Shown: in pieces, positions 21,455-29,975 of the stretch | Position numbering within the stretch: position 1 is the first letter of the stretch | How the letters are laid out: each line of letters begins with the position of its first letter | Source: Acidimicrobiia bacterium | GTDB lineage: Bacteria; Actinomycetota; Acidimicrobiia; Acidimicrobiales; Poriferisodalaceae | Reading direction: 5' to 3' | Length of the DNA: 64,000 nucleotides | Assembly (NCBI GenBank): GCA_022822525.1 | Contig: JAJEBN010000020.1 | Span: 41,798-105,797 of the forward strand | The notes under the pieces: generated by a model | Seen by the model: only the letters and a program-made list of their open reading frames with translations | Database searches by the model: none | Told to the model about the DNA's origin: nothing | Made by a program: the position numbers and the translations under genes

Positions 21455-22923
21455 ACCCAAGCGCCTTCGGGTACATGCTGGTGGAACGAATCGCTGCAAC
21501 GCGAGCCCGTCGGGATGATCTTGAGGGGATTGGCAAGGCCGTCGGGGTCGAAGGTCTCACGAACCAGATCCTGGGTGTACATGTCGTGGGTACTGAACAG
21601 CATCCCCATGTAATCCCGCTTCTCCAACCCGATCCCGTGCTCGCCGCTGAGCACCCCACCGGCCTCGATGGAGGCGGCAACGATGTCGCGGCCCGCTGCT
21701 TTCACCCGTTCGTCCACCCCCGGCTCACGCCGGTCGAATGCCAGGATCGGATGCAGGTTGCCGTCCCCGGCGTGAAACACGTTGACCGCGATCAGGTCGT
21801 ACGCGTCGGCGATCCGGTACACCTTCTCGAGCACTTCAGTGAGCCGTGACCTCGGCACGACCGTGTCGTGGAGGTAGTAGTCGGGCTTGATCCGTGCGAC
21901 AGCCCCGAACGCGTTCTTGCGTCCCTTCCACAGCAGCGCCCGTTCGGCGTCGTCGGCTGCGACCCGGACGTGGCCGGCGTGATGGCGCTCCGCCACCTCC
22001 CGCACGATCTCCACACCGGCTTCCACACCGCCGCCCAGACCGTCGAGCTCGACCAGCAAGACCGCCGCAGCTCCGGTCGGGTAGCCCGCATGCGCGAAAG
22101 CCTCCACGATCTCGATGGCGCGCTGATCCATCATCTCCAGCGCAGAGGGCACCAGACCTGCGGCGATGATGGCGCTGACCGCAGCCGAGCCCTCGCTGAC
22201 ATCGTCGAAGTCCAGCAGCAGCGTCCGTACGGTCGGCGCATTCGGCGTCAGCCTCACCGCCGCCTTGGTGGCGATGCCCATAGTGCCTTCGGAGCCGACG
22301 AACAGCCCGCGCAAGTCGAATCCGGGCGGCTCTGCGTCCACCCCGCCGAAGACGGTGATCTCGCCTGACGGCAGCACCACTTCGAGCGCCGCCACATGCG
22401 CGGTGGTCACGCCGTACGCGAGGCAGTGCGGCCCGCCGGAGTTGTTGGCAATGTTCCCGCCGATCGAGCAGACCTGCTGGCTGGAGGGATCCGGCGCAAA
22501 GTGGAAGCCCAGCGGGGACAGCGCACGTGACAGGTCGAGATTCAGCACCCCCGGTTCGACCCAGGCGATCCGGTTGGCGATGTCGACCTCGATGATGCGA
22601 TCCATCTTGGAGGTGGCCACGACGACAGGGCGGCCGACGGGCACCGCTCCCCCGGCCAGGCCGGTACCGGAGCCTCGCGCCAAGAACGGGCGACGATGCT
22701 GCCGGCATATGCGCACAATCTGGGCCACATCCGCCGCCGAGGTGGGCAGACACACGATGGCCGGCGAGCTGCCCTCGATGGAGCCGTCGCGGCTGTACAG
22801 GCCGCGCTCGAAGTCGTTGTCACGCGCCCTGTCGCCCAGCACCCCGCGCAAGTCGGCGAGCAAGGCGGCATCGGCTGCGCCTTCGATCTCAGAAGCCACG
22901 ACGCGACCGTACCCGACAGGCAT
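21451..22923 (-). CDS. glcD: Glycolate oxidase catalytic FAD subunit GlcD
   Basis: A 490-residue FAD-linked oxidase that converts glycolate (or D-lactate) to the 2-oxoacid. The PCMH FAD-binding domain includes ARGSGTGLAGGAVP (about 75-90), PDPSSQQVCSIGGNIANNSGGPHCLAYG and FVGSEGTMGI. The C-terminal substrate domain includes NVFHAGDGNLHPI and SGEHGIGLEKRDYM. The start at 22923 (MPVGYGRVVASEIEG) is taken as the first Met near family length; a GTG a few codons later is also possible. First gene of glcDEF plus a 75-residue gene, all joined by overlaps or a four-base gap. Glycolate use fits life beside algae or phytoplankton exudates. Confidence 0.93.
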   Translation of the reverse strand: MPVGYGRVVASEIEGAADAALLADLRGVLGDRARDNDFERGLYSRDGSIEGSSPAIVCLPTSAADVAQIVRICRQHRRPFLARGSGTGLAGGAVPVGRPVVVATSKMDRIIEVDIANRIAWVEPGVLNLDLSRALSPLGFHFAPDPSSQQVCSIGGNIANNSGGPHCLAYGVTTAHVAALEVVLPSGEITVFGGVDAEPPGFDLRGLFVGSEGTMGIATKAAVRLTPNAPTVRTLLLDFDDVSEGSAAVSAIIAAGLVPSALEMMDQRAIEIVEAFAHAGYPTGAAAVLLVELDGLGGGVEAGVEIVREVAERHHAGHVRVAADDAERALLWKGRKNAFGAVARIKPDYYLHDTVVPRSRLTEVLEKVYRIADAYDLIAVNVFHAGDGNLHPILAFDRREPGVDERVKAAGRDIVAASIEAGGVLSGEHGIGLEKRDYMGMLFSTHDMYTQDLVRETFDPDGLANPLKIIPTGSRCSDSFHQHVPEGAWV

Positions 22924-23050
22924 CGCAGATCGTCTGGGCGCATCAACTCGGCCGATGCCCCCCGCTCTTGTTACCGATGTCACATGGACACGGGCTCACG
23001 GGCCGCTTCGGCCCCGGCCTCGCAAGCTCGGCCTCCTAGGCTCGCCCCGG

Positions 23051-23815
23051 ATGGCTTCTGATGTCGGTGCGGATCTCGATGGCTGGAGCCCGGGCGACGA
23101 CTCGCGGGAATGGCTGTCGCTGGAAGACCCCCACGAGCACCGCACCTGGCTGTTCGACGTGACGTTCCTCACCAGCGCTTGGACCTGCATCTTCGCAGCC
23201 GGGTGCCCAGGCATCGACGCGAAGCCGGCTCCCGAGCTCCAGCTGGGCTGCTGCAGCCATGGCGCGTACATCACCGATGAGCTCGACCTCGCCCATGTCC
23301 GCCGGATGATGGCCGAGCTCGACGAGGAAACCTGGCAGCACCAGTGCGACCCCGCGAAGGCCCTGTGGCAGGACAGTGACGGCTGGTGGCGAACCAGGGT
23401 CGTGGACGGGGCGTGCGTGTTCGCGAACCGAGCCTCCCATCCCGCCGGTGCGGGTTGCGCATTCCATCTGCTGGCGGAGCAGACCGGCAGGCGTCCGATG
23501 GACACGAAGCCTGAGATCTGCTGGCAGGCCCCGCTGCGGCGTGAGGATCATGAGACCGTCACCGGCCACATCTACACAATGGTGCGGGAGTGGGAGCTGC
23601 GGGACTGGGGCGGACCCGACACTGACGTGTCGTGGTGGTGCACCTCTGAGGGGCAGGCCCACGTCGGGCACCAGCCGGTGTACCGGGCGCTGCGAGACGA
23701 GCTCACCGTGATCTGCGGCCCGGAGATGTACGTCGAGCTGTGCGCCGTTCTCGACGGGCGCGTCACCTCAGCCCAGGTATTGCCCCATCCGGCAGTCCGC
23801 CGTCGCGACCCCTAA
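23051..23815 (+). CDS. Cysteine-rich conserved protein of unknown function
   Basis: A 254-residue soluble protein with eleven cysteines and many tryptophans. A cluster in the N-terminal third (C46, C52, then CC at 67-68 in LQLGCCSHGAYI) recalls metal- or Fe-S-binding YkgJ-like proteins, with further cysteines at 99, 122, 136, 157, 197, 222 and 231. I have an impression of similar proteins in Actinobacteria, beginning WLFDVTFLxSxWTCIF, but can name no function. ATG at 23051 is the first start after the divergent glcD promoter region. Its stop codon overlaps that of the convergent acidic protein gene. Confidence 0.7.
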   Translation: MASDVGADLDGWSPGDDSREWLSLEDPHEHRTWLFDVTFLTSAWTCIFAAGCPGIDAKPAPELQLGCCSHGAYITDELDLAHVRRMMAELDEETWQHQCDPAKALWQDSDGWWRTRVVDGACVFANRASHPAGAGCAFHLLAEQTGRRPMDTKPEICWQAPLRREDHETVTGHIYTMVREWELRDWGGPDTDVSWWCTSEGQAHVGHQPVYRALRDELTVICGPEMYVELCAVLDGRVTSAQVLPHPAVRRRDP

Positions 23816-24087
23816 TCGTCGGCGCTGCGCTCGTAGCCCGCGGAGGCGTAGTCGGCGTCATCGTCGTCGCTGTCGCCATCGCCATCGCCGTCGCCGTCGC
23901 CGTCGTAGATGTCGTATTTGTCGGCGAGGTGGCCGTACTGGTCGTCACGCACGGTCTCGTCGTCGTCCCACTCGACGCCGAAGCGATCCGAATTGTCGAA
24001 GTCGTAGTCCTCGACAGAGAAACGCTCCGCCGTGGCCCGCTGGAACTTGCGAGCCTCCTCATAACGGCGATGTCGTCCCTTCTTCAC
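23812..24087 (-). CDS. Small acidic protein with Asp-Gly repeats
   Basis: Probably 91 residues from the GTG at 24087 (VKKGRHRRYEEARKF); an ATG at 24132 would add 15 Ser/Gln-rich residues. It is split in charge: a basic N-terminus (KKGRHRR), then a very acidic half with YDFDNSDRF, WDDDETVRDD and a DGDGDGDGDSDDDD run near residues 61-74. The Asp-Gly repeat could bind calcium, but no EF-hand or RTX nonapeptide is complete. The repeat is encoded by a hexanucleotide run at 23872-23905, so its length may vary between strains. Not recognised; moderate chance that it is not a real gene. Confidence 0.5.
   Translation of the reverse strand: MKKGRHRRYEEARKFQRATAERFSVEDYDFDNSDRFGVEWDDDETVRDDQYGHLADKYDIYDGDGDGDGDGDSDDDDADYASAGYERSADD
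23872..23905. repeat. Hexanucleotide repeat (GTCGCC/ATCGCC)
   Basis: About five and a half units of GTCGCC or ATCGCC, which encode alternating Asp-Gly on the minus strand within the small acidic protein. Units are in frame, so gain or loss would change repeat length without a frameshift. Confidence 0.75.
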
Positions 24088-24245
24088 CGGCTGGCTCCTC
24101 GTGCTCGACTGCGGTGCCTCGCTTGCCTGCATCCGTGCGTGCCGTCAGATGCGTCTGCAGCCGCGTCGGATGAGGCACCCGTGTACTACGAAGTGCCCTG
24201 TCACACTATCGCCCGGCGCCCCCGGGTGCGCGGCATATCGGGCGC

Positions 24246-25415
24246 TCAGCCGTGCTGGGCAATACGGGGTTCGAGGCACAGGCCCGCCTCGGCATCGAAC
24301 GCCAAGGAAGCCTCGCCTGCAAGCAGCGACCGGATGCCGTCGCCGACGACATTGGAGCGCCAGCCGGATGCCAGGCGCGAGTTCTCGTCACCGGCAAGCA
24401 GGGCAGCAATGTCAGATCGAGTCGCCAGCAGGCTGCGGTCGATTCCCGCCGAGCGCGCCACCTGGTCCACCCATGCGGCCACCAACGGCACCGCTGGCTG
24501 CAAGGTCGTCGGCACGTTGGGGCCCGCCGGCAGCGCTCGAGCCGGGATGTCCTCAGGCGCCATGGATCGGCCGCGCTGCACTTCGGCGATGATCCGCTCG
24601 CCGACCGCGCCACGCAGCTGGTTGCTGTCCACCCCCCGGAGCCCGTCCAGATCGCTGAGGCCGGCGGGGTTCCGCTGGGCAATGGACAGCAGCGTCATGT
24701 CGGACAGCACGAAGCGGACCGGGATGTCCCGATCGCTCGCAGTGCGCTCTCGCCAAGCCGCCAATCGGTACGCGACGGCACGCTGGCTGCCCTTCAGCTG
24801 CCGGGCGCTCTTGATGCGCGTCCACGCCTGTTCTGGATCGGGCGGCGGCGGGGGCGGACGGCGCCATCGCTCGCACTCGTCGAGTGCCCACTCATAACGG
24901 CCTCGCTCGGACAGCCGGGATTTCAGCTCGTCGTGCAACCGGACCAGGTAGGCGACATCGTCGGCCGCGTAGCGCTGCTGTGCCGGCCGCAATGGCCGCT
25001 CGAACCAGTCCGTGAGGCGATCGCCCTTGGCGAGGCGCTTGTTGAGAAGGCGTTCGGTCAACGAAGCCAGCGAGGGCGTGCTCATGCCCAGGAAACCTGC
25101 GGCGACCTGGGTGTCGAACAGCCGCGCGGGGATCACGCCGCACTCCTGCGCCAGCACCTCGATGTCCTGCGCGCACGAGTGCATCACGATCAACGCCTGC
25201 GCATCAAGCACCTCGGCGAGACGGGCGATGTCGACGGCCGTGGGATCGACAAGCGCCACCCGGTCGCCGAATGCGACCTGCACGAGCGCCAACTGGGGCC
25301 GGTAGCTGCGCTCACGATGGAATTCGGTGTCCACGGCGATGCGCTCGGCATCCAGCAGATCGGCGACCAGCGCCTCGAAGCGATCCTGGGAGTCGACCCA
25401 CTCGAAACGGCTCAC
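24246..25415 (-). CDS. rnd: Ribonuclease D
   Basis: A 389-residue 3'-5' exoribonuclease that trims tRNA and other stable RNA precursors. The DEDD catalytic residues are visible: D29 and E31 in VDTEFHRE, D84 in SCAQDIEVL, and YAADDVAYL for the DEDDy Tyr and Asp. The HRDC-like C-terminal region spans about 200-290. ATG at 25415 overlaps the mobA stop by four bases (ATGA). The C-terminal region beyond about 300 is Ala/Arg-rich and diverges from E. coli Rnd, as is usual in Actinobacteria. Confidence 0.93.
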   Translation of the reverse strand: MSRFEWVDSQDRFEALVADLLDAERIAVDTEFHRERSYRPQLALVQVAFGDRVALVDPTAVDIARLAEVLDAQALIVMHSCAQDIEVLAQECGVIPARLFDTQVAAGFLGMSTPSLASLTERLLNKRLAKGDRLTDWFERPLRPAQQRYAADDVAYLVRLHDELKSRLSERGRYEWALDECERWRRPPPPPPDPEQAWTRIKSARQLKGSQRAVAYRLAAWRERTASDRDIPVRFVLSDMTLLSIAQRNPAGLSDLDGLRGVDSNQLRGAVGERIIAEVQRGRSMAPEDIPARALPAGPNVPTTLQPAVPLVAAWVDQVARSAGIDRSLLATRSDIAALLAGDENSRLASGWRSNVVGDGIRSLLAGEASLAFDAEAGLCLEPRIAQHG

Positions 25416-26002
25416 AGCGCAGGGGGCCCCGGTGGAGGGCGAGTTGCCAGGATGGCCCCTGCTTCGACGAGATCAGCCGGCGTGTTCACGTTGAGGACAT
25501 CTGCGGGCGCAAACGGCACCGTCGGCACGGTCGCACGAGCCAGCGCCTCCTTCGGTCCCCGTGCGCCGGAGCGCAGCCCCTCGCGCAGCATCGGCAGAGC
25601 TGCTGCGGCGTAGTGACCGATGAGCGGTTCGAGCCGGCCGCTGCAGGCGAGCACCACGGGTGCACCCGTCTGTCGGGCCGTGTGCACCAGGGCAGCGAGC
25701 AGCTCAGCAGGCACTGTGGGCACATCGGTCGGGCACACCAGGATGTCGCCATGAAGCTCGAGCGCATCGATGAGTGCCGCCAGCGGGCCGGCATGGGGCG
25801 TCCGGTCGGGCGAACCCTCGAGCGGCAGAGGCGGGCTGCCGCCCTGGGCCACAACCGGATGCGCGCCGGCAGCCTGCAATGCCCCAGCGACCCACAGCGC
25901 GAGCGGCTTGCCCGCCAGTTCCAGATTTGCCTTGTCACGTCCCATGCGCGTCGAAGCGCCGCCGCACAGTACGACGCCGACCGGGCTCACGCCCCGGGCC
26001 AC
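25412..26002 (-). CDS. mobA: Molybdenum cofactor guanylyltransferase MobA
   Basis: A 196-residue nucleotidyltransferase that attaches GMP to molybdopterin to form the guanine dinucleotide cofactor. The N-terminal nucleotide motif VVLCGGASTRMGRDK (about 10-24) and CPTDVP (about 90-95) with its metal-binding Asp are clear, and DVLNVNTPADL closes the protein. It overlaps DUF3151 upstream by 16 bases and rnd downstream by 4, forming a three-gene minus-strand unit. A related cytidylyl- or acyltransferase-type NTP transferase cannot be fully excluded, but the short length favours MobA. Confidence 0.88.
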   Translation of the reverse strand: MARGVSPVGVVLCGGASTRMGRDKANLELAGKPLALWVAGALQAAGAHPVVAQGGSPPLPLEGSPDRTPHAGPLAALIDALELHGDILVCPTDVPTVPAELLAALVHTARQTGAPVVLACSGRLEPLIGHYAAAALPMLREGLRSGARGPKEALARATVPTVPFAPADVLNVNTPADLVEAGAILATRPPPGPPAL

Positions 26003-26481
26003 TCACCCGAAGGAGGCTTGCCGCCGGGATCGAGCTGAGCCAGGAATCCAGCGCAGCGGTCTGCCTCGTCGACCTCCCCGATCGCGGCAGCGGATCGCCC
26101 AAGTCCCCACAGCGACCACAGGAAGCCGTGGTTGGAAGGCTCCGCCCAGCGCACGTAGCCGCTGCCGCGCCAGCCCGCTGCACGCAACGCGTCGAGACCG
26201 CGGTGGTACCCCACCCGGCAGTAGGCGTAGGCCTCCACCTGCCGGCCGACGGCCGCTGCGCTGCGGCCCAGCTCGGCCCAGACGTCCAAGTACCGGGGCC
26301 AGCGTGCCGCCACGGCGACCAGAGCGTCAGCCCGCTCGTCACCGGCGCGACTCAACGCGTCGGACAGGGCCGCGCTCGCCGCGGGCGGGGCAGGATCCAA
26401 GACGGTGGAAGGGAGGCCTCCCGGGCGAAGCTCAATGGGCGTTTGAGGTCCAGCGCGGGCGTCGCGAGCGTCAGGTGACAC
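25987..26481 (-). CDS. DUF3151 family protein
   Basis: A 164-residue protein of the actinobacterial DUF3151 family, function unknown. Typical segments are the WPRYLDVWAELGRSA helix, QVEAYAYCRVGYHRGLDALRAAGWRG at about residues 80-105, and the C-terminal EADRCAGFLAQLDPGG. The helical make-up is reminiscent of a TPR-like fold. GTG start at 26481. It is the first gene of the minus-strand unit DUF3151-mobA-rnd and lies 82 bases from a divergent small membrane protein gene, so a divergent promoter is likely there. Confidence 0.88.
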   Translation of the reverse strand: MSPDARDARAGPQTPIELRPGGLPSTVLDPAPPAASAALSDALSRAGDERADALVAVAARWPRYLDVWAELGRSAAAVGRQVEAYAYCRVGYHRGLDALRAAGWRGSGYVRWAEPSNHGFLWSLWGLGRSAAAIGEVDEADRCAGFLAQLDPGGKPPSGEWPGA

Positions 26482-26563
26482 AGCGCGACTCTAGTGAGCA
26501 GCCCGGCTTCGACCGGGGAACGGTCCCCGCTGAGGGGCAGGCTGCTGCGTACTCTCTGGGACG

Positions 26564-26917
26564 GTGCTCGGTGAGTGGCTCGACGCGGACCGCGTGAGCA
26601 TCGCCCTAGTCGCCGGGATCGCCTGCTTGGTCATTGCCGCCGTCGTGGCACTGCGGCTGATCCGACGGCTGGCGCTGGCGGTGCTCGTCTCGCTGGTGCT
26701 CGCTGGCGCGGCAGCCGCGCTGGCGGTGCAGTGGTCGGGTCTGCGCAACTGCCAGGAAACCTGCACCTGTGAGGTGTTCGGCCGCGAGATCAGCGTTCCG
26801 CAGAATCCGCTGTGCGGGCCGGACCGGATTGACCCGGGTCGCATCGATGTCGACATCGACATCGACACCGGCCACTCGCTCGGCGATCCCGCCCGCAGGC
26901 CTGCCCCGGCGCGCTAG
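26564..26917 (+). CDS. Small membrane protein with an acidic Cys-containing tail
   Basis: A 117-residue protein, family not recognised. Two closely spaced hydrophobic helices occupy about residues 11-31 (VSIALVAGIACLVIAAVVALRL shortened) and 35-56. A short tail follows with four cysteines, three of them close together in NCQETCTC and one in NPLCGPD, and then an Asp/Ile-rich stretch (IDVDIDIDTGH). GTG at 26564 is used. The paired helices and cysteine tail suggest an envelope protein whose tail could be disulfide-bonded or metal-binding. Its stop overlaps the convergent pyruvate kinase stop by four bases. Confidence 0.6.
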   Translation: MLGEWLDADRVSIALVAGIACLVIAAVVALRLIRRLALAVLVSLVLAGAAAALAVQWSGLRNCQETCTCEVFGREISVPQNPLCGPDRIDPGRIDVDIDIDTGHSLGDPARRPAPAR

Positions 26918-28347
26918 GGCACGCGCATGGCGCGCAGATTGTCCGTGGCATGTGTCTCAGGACTAGTTCCTGAAACCACCACCACCATGTCGCCGGAGCG
27001 CACGAGGCCCGTCCGCGCAGCCGAATGCACCGCTTCCAGAGCCGACTCGGCCGGCGTCAGCCGCTCGCCGAATACCAGCGGCCGCGTGCCCCACGAGAGC
27101 GAGAGCTGCATCGCTGTGCGAGGTTCGGGCGTCAATCCCAGCAAGGGCATGGAGGGCCGGAATCTGGCCATGCTCCGCGCGGTGAAACCCGATCGGCTCA
27201 AGCAGATGATGGCCTGCGCTCCCAGCTCAGTGGCCAGTCGCGACGCCGCCTGGGTGATGCCGTCGGTCACGCGCAGGTAGTCGGCTGCCCGTTCGTCGAG
27301 CTTGCGCACAGACAGGAGCCGTCCCCACCATGACTCGTAGTCGAAGCGCTCGTCGGCTCGCTGTGTGATGCGTGCCATCGTCCGCACGGCGTTGACAGGA
27401 TCGTGACCGATAGCTGTCTCACCGCTCAGCATCACCGCCGAGGTGCCGTCGAACACGGCGTTGGCGATGTCGGACGCCTCCGCGCGGGTCGGCACCGGTG
27501 AGTGCAGCAGCGATTCGAGCATCTGTGTCGCGGTGATCGCGGGGCGTCCGTGTGCAATGCAGGCTTCGATGATCCGCTTCTGCAAGTGCGGCAGTTCCTC
27601 GATGTCGCATTCGGCGCCGAGATCGCCTCGGGCGACCATGACGGCCGAGGATGCCTCGATGATGCCTTCGAGGTTCTCCACTGCTGCGTTGGTCTCGATC
27701 TTGGCGACGAGCAGCGGGCCGCGGGGGTGCGGCTCGACGCCCAGCCGCCGCATGTCGTGCGCCGAGCGGACGAACGACAGCGCGATCATGTCGGTCCCCA
27801 TATCGACGAAGGTGTCCGCCAGCTTCAAGTCCTGCGGGGTCGGCGTGCTCATGCGGAGCTTCGACGAGTCGATGTGCAATCCGGGCCGGCCTTCGAGGTG
27901 GCCTCCGTGCAGGACCCGGGTCTTGAGGGCGACCGAGGTGCGATCCTCGACCACCAGCACCACGTTGCCGTCGCCGAAGGACAGCCGATCGCCAGGACCC
28001 ACGTCGGTCAGCAGACCCTCGTAGTCGACGACCAGCCGATCCGACGTGCTGGCATCGCCGTCCACGGCGAGCGAGAGCACGGAGTCCTGAGCGACCTCGC
28101 AACCGCCCTCGGGGAACGGCTTGCAGCGCACTTTGGGGCCAGGAAGGTCGACCAGGATGCCGATATGGCGGCCGGAGGCCTCCGAGACGGCCCGCAGGCG
28201 CCTGAAGGTCTCGACTTGTTCGTCGAGCGAGCCGTGTGCCAGACCGAGGCGCCAGACATCGACGCCTGCCTCGATCATGGCTTCCATCGTCGCCTCGTCG
28301 CTGCAAGCCGGACCGACGCTGGCGATGATCTTTGTTCGTCTTGCCAT
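26914..28347 (-). CDS. pyk: Pyruvate kinase (divergent active-site loop)
   Basis: A 477-residue enzyme of the pyruvate kinase family (phosphoenolpyruvate plus ADP to pyruvate plus ATP). The catalytic core is present: VAKIETNAAVEN with K216 and E218, MVARGDLGAECD with D242, and ITATQMLESL with T274. The Lys of DLPGPKVR (K72) replaces the Glu of K+-dependent enzymes, as is usual in K+-independent actinobacterial forms. Unusually, the nearly invariant RxNFSHG loop reads RLGLAHG (residues 33-39), so the Asn and Ser that normally line the metal and nucleotide site are Gly and Ala. MARRTKII at 28347 is the family start. Activity is likely but not certain. Confidence 0.88.
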   Translation of the reverse strand: MARRTKIIASVGPACSDEATMEAMIEAGVDVWRLGLAHGSLDEQVETFRRLRAVSEASGRHIGILVDLPGPKVRCKPFPEGGCEVAQDSVLSLAVDGDASTSDRLVVDYEGLLTDVGPGDRLSFGDGNVVLVVEDRTSVALKTRVLHGGHLEGRPGLHIDSSKLRMSTPTPQDLKLADTFVDMGTDMIALSFVRSAHDMRRLGVEPHPRGPLLVAKIETNAAVENLEGIIEASSAVMVARGDLGAECDIEELPHLQKRIIEACIAHGRPAITATQMLESLLHSPVPTRAEASDIANAVFDGTSAVMLSGETAIGHDPVNAVRTMARITQRADERFDYESWWGRLLSVRKLDERAADYLRVTDGITQAASRLATELGAQAIICLSRSGFTARSMARFRPSMPLLGLTPEPRTAMQLSLSWGTRPLVFGERLTPAESALEAVHSAARTGLVRSGDMVVVVSGTSPETHATDNLRAMRVP

Positions 28348-28437
28348 GTGCCCCCACGGTACCGCTCTCGTCAAATGTCCCTGCCATCACCGGCGTAACG
28401 GTCGGGTGAACTTCTTCGGCCTCTAGGGTCACCGGCC

Positions 28438-29055
28438 GTGGAACTCGTCTTCGTCCGCCATGGCCAGCCCGAACGCCTCATTCGTCACGACGGCCGGCCC
28501 GCAGACCCGCCGCTGTCGGGCATCGGCCAGCAGCAGGCTGCAGCAGTCGCCTCATGGCTGGTCGAGATGGGCATCGATGCGCTCTACAGCAGCCCGATGC
28601 GCCGAGCGCTGCAGACAGCGACGGCCATCGCAGCCGCAACTGGCTTGGAACCCGCAGTGCGCGAAGGGCTGAGCGAGTTCGACCGCGACTCCCCCGCATA
28701 CGTGCCGATGGAAGTCCTCAAGGAGACCGACCGGGGGCGCTGGGACGAGCTCGCGACCGGGTCGTTCGGCGACGCCGAGCGCACGGCGCATTTCGTGGCC
28801 ACCGTGAACGATGCCGTGGACCAGATCGTCGCAGGTCACCGCAGCCAGCGGGTGGCGCTGGCGTGCCATGGTGGTGTCGTGAACGCCTACCTGGCCCGAT
28901 GCCTGGGCTTCGACCCAGACTCGTTCTTGAAGTTCGACGTGGACTACACCTCGGTGACCAGGGTGTTCGCATCGAGCCGCGGACATCGCAGCGTGCTGTC
29001 GGTCAACGAGCGCACCCACCTGCGCGGGCGCCCCGACCTGGCCATCGGCCTGTAG
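28438..29055 (+). CDS. Histidine phosphatase family protein (phosphoglycerate mutase-like)
   Basis: A 205-residue branch 1 histidine phosphatase. The phosphohistidine motif VFVRHGQPE sits at residues 4-12, the second Arg in SSPMRRALQTA at about 57-67, the acid in LSEFDRD, and the second His in ALACHGGVVNAYL at about 140-152. Family members dephosphorylate phosphoglycerate, alpha-ribazole phosphate, sugars or proteins, so the substrate is open. GTG start at 28438, 90 bases from the divergent pyruvate kinase start. Confidence 0.87.
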   Translation: MELVFVRHGQPERLIRHDGRPADPPLSGIGQQQAAAVASWLVEMGIDALYSSPMRRALQTATAIAAATGLEPAVREGLSEFDRDSPAYVPMEVLKETDRGRWDELATGSFGDAERTAHFVATVNDAVDQIVAGHRSQRVALACHGGVVNAYLARCLGFDPDSFLKFDVDYTSVTRVFASSRGHRSVLSVNERTHLRGRPDLAIGL

Positions 29056-29082
29056 CCCGGCTGCCGCGTGCCCTGCCGGCGA

Positions 29083-29901
29083 CTAGTTCAGCTGTGCCCA
29101 CAGGCGCAGCGCCGCACCGTTGAGCTGCTCGGCCGCGGAGCCGCCGAAGCGCTCCGCAGCGGACTCCAGCCTGCGTGCACCTTCGTCGGGGCGTCCCTGC
29201 GCTGAGAGCGCCGTCCCGAGCCGAACGAATTCCTCGGGAGGGCAGTCCGGCAGCTGCGTGAGCAACTCCAGGACGGCGAGCATCGGGGGCGAGTCAGATC
29301 GGCGCATGTGCAGGGTGCGCAGGTTGTTGAGCATCCGCAGGAGGATCACTTCGGGCGGGGTCGGCTGCAGGAACGAGTCGTCGAACGCCTGCCGTGATTC
29401 GAAGCGCGCAAAGATCGCGGCCGCACCGGCCCGGTCGATGAGGCAGCCGTCGAACGCGTCGATGAACACGTCGGGGTCCGGTGTGCCGACCAGGAAATGG
29501 CCCGGCATGCCGACGCCATGCAGCACGACGCCGGCGCGGCGAGCCACCTCGATGGTGACCACCGCCAGCGTGATCGGAATGCCGAGCCGCCGCGCGACCA
29601 CCAAGTCCAAGTAGCTGTTCGCTGGGTCGGCGAAGCGACCGCGATTCGGGCCGAAGCCCGCTTGATCGAAGAGCAGGTCGACGACCGCGTCCGGCGTGGG
29701 CTCGCGTACCGCGGCGCCGAGACGGTCCAGCTCATCCAGCGTCGCAGCCTCGTCGACGGTGTCTGCCCGGCAGTGGGCGGCGATGGCCAAGGCCGCTCGG
29801 TCGAGTGGCACCGGCTCGGCAGCCGCCCAGGTGGCGAAAGCGTCCGCTGGCGAAGGCTGATCGTCGGAGGGGTCCTGGGCGCTCGCGTCTCGGTCCGACA
29901 T
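29083..29901 (-). CDS. SirB1/transglutaminase-like family protein
   Basis: A 272-residue protein matching the SirB1 (Transglut_core2) family: FADPANSYLDLVVARRLGIPITLAVVTIEVARRAGV, HGVGMPGHFLVG and FIDAFDGCLID at about 90-160. A more variable helical C-terminal half ends in a TPR-like stretch (LGTALSAQGRPDEGARRLESAAERF). SirB1-like proteins are widespread and their biochemical role is not established. The start at 29901 (MSDRDASAQD) is preferred; an upstream extension is low-complexity and overlaps the divergent GDPD gene. Confidence 0.85.
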   Translation of the reverse strand: MSDRDASAQDPSDDQPSPADAFATWAAAEPVPLDRAALAIAAHCRADTVDEAATLDELDRLGAAVREPTPDAVVDLLFDQAGFGPNRGRFADPANSYLDLVVARRLGIPITLAVVTIEVARRAGVVLHGVGMPGHFLVGTPDPDVFIDAFDGCLIDRAGAAAIFARFESRQAFDDSFLQPTPPEVILLRMLNNLRTLHMRRSDSPPMLAVLELLTQLPDCPPEEFVRLGTALSAQGRPDEGARRLESAAERFGGSAAEQLNGAALRLWAQLN

Positions 29902-29975
29902 CGACGTGACGGTACCGGTGGCAGCACCGGACCCCATCGGGCGGGCGTCATCTTTCGGAACCATGCAACCGGGAG

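Noticed and set aside
26914..28347. The DLPGPK motif of pyruvate kinase as a novelty
   Set aside because: Lys in place of Glu here is a known mark of K+-independent pyruvate kinases common in Actinobacteria; only the NFSHG change is unusual.
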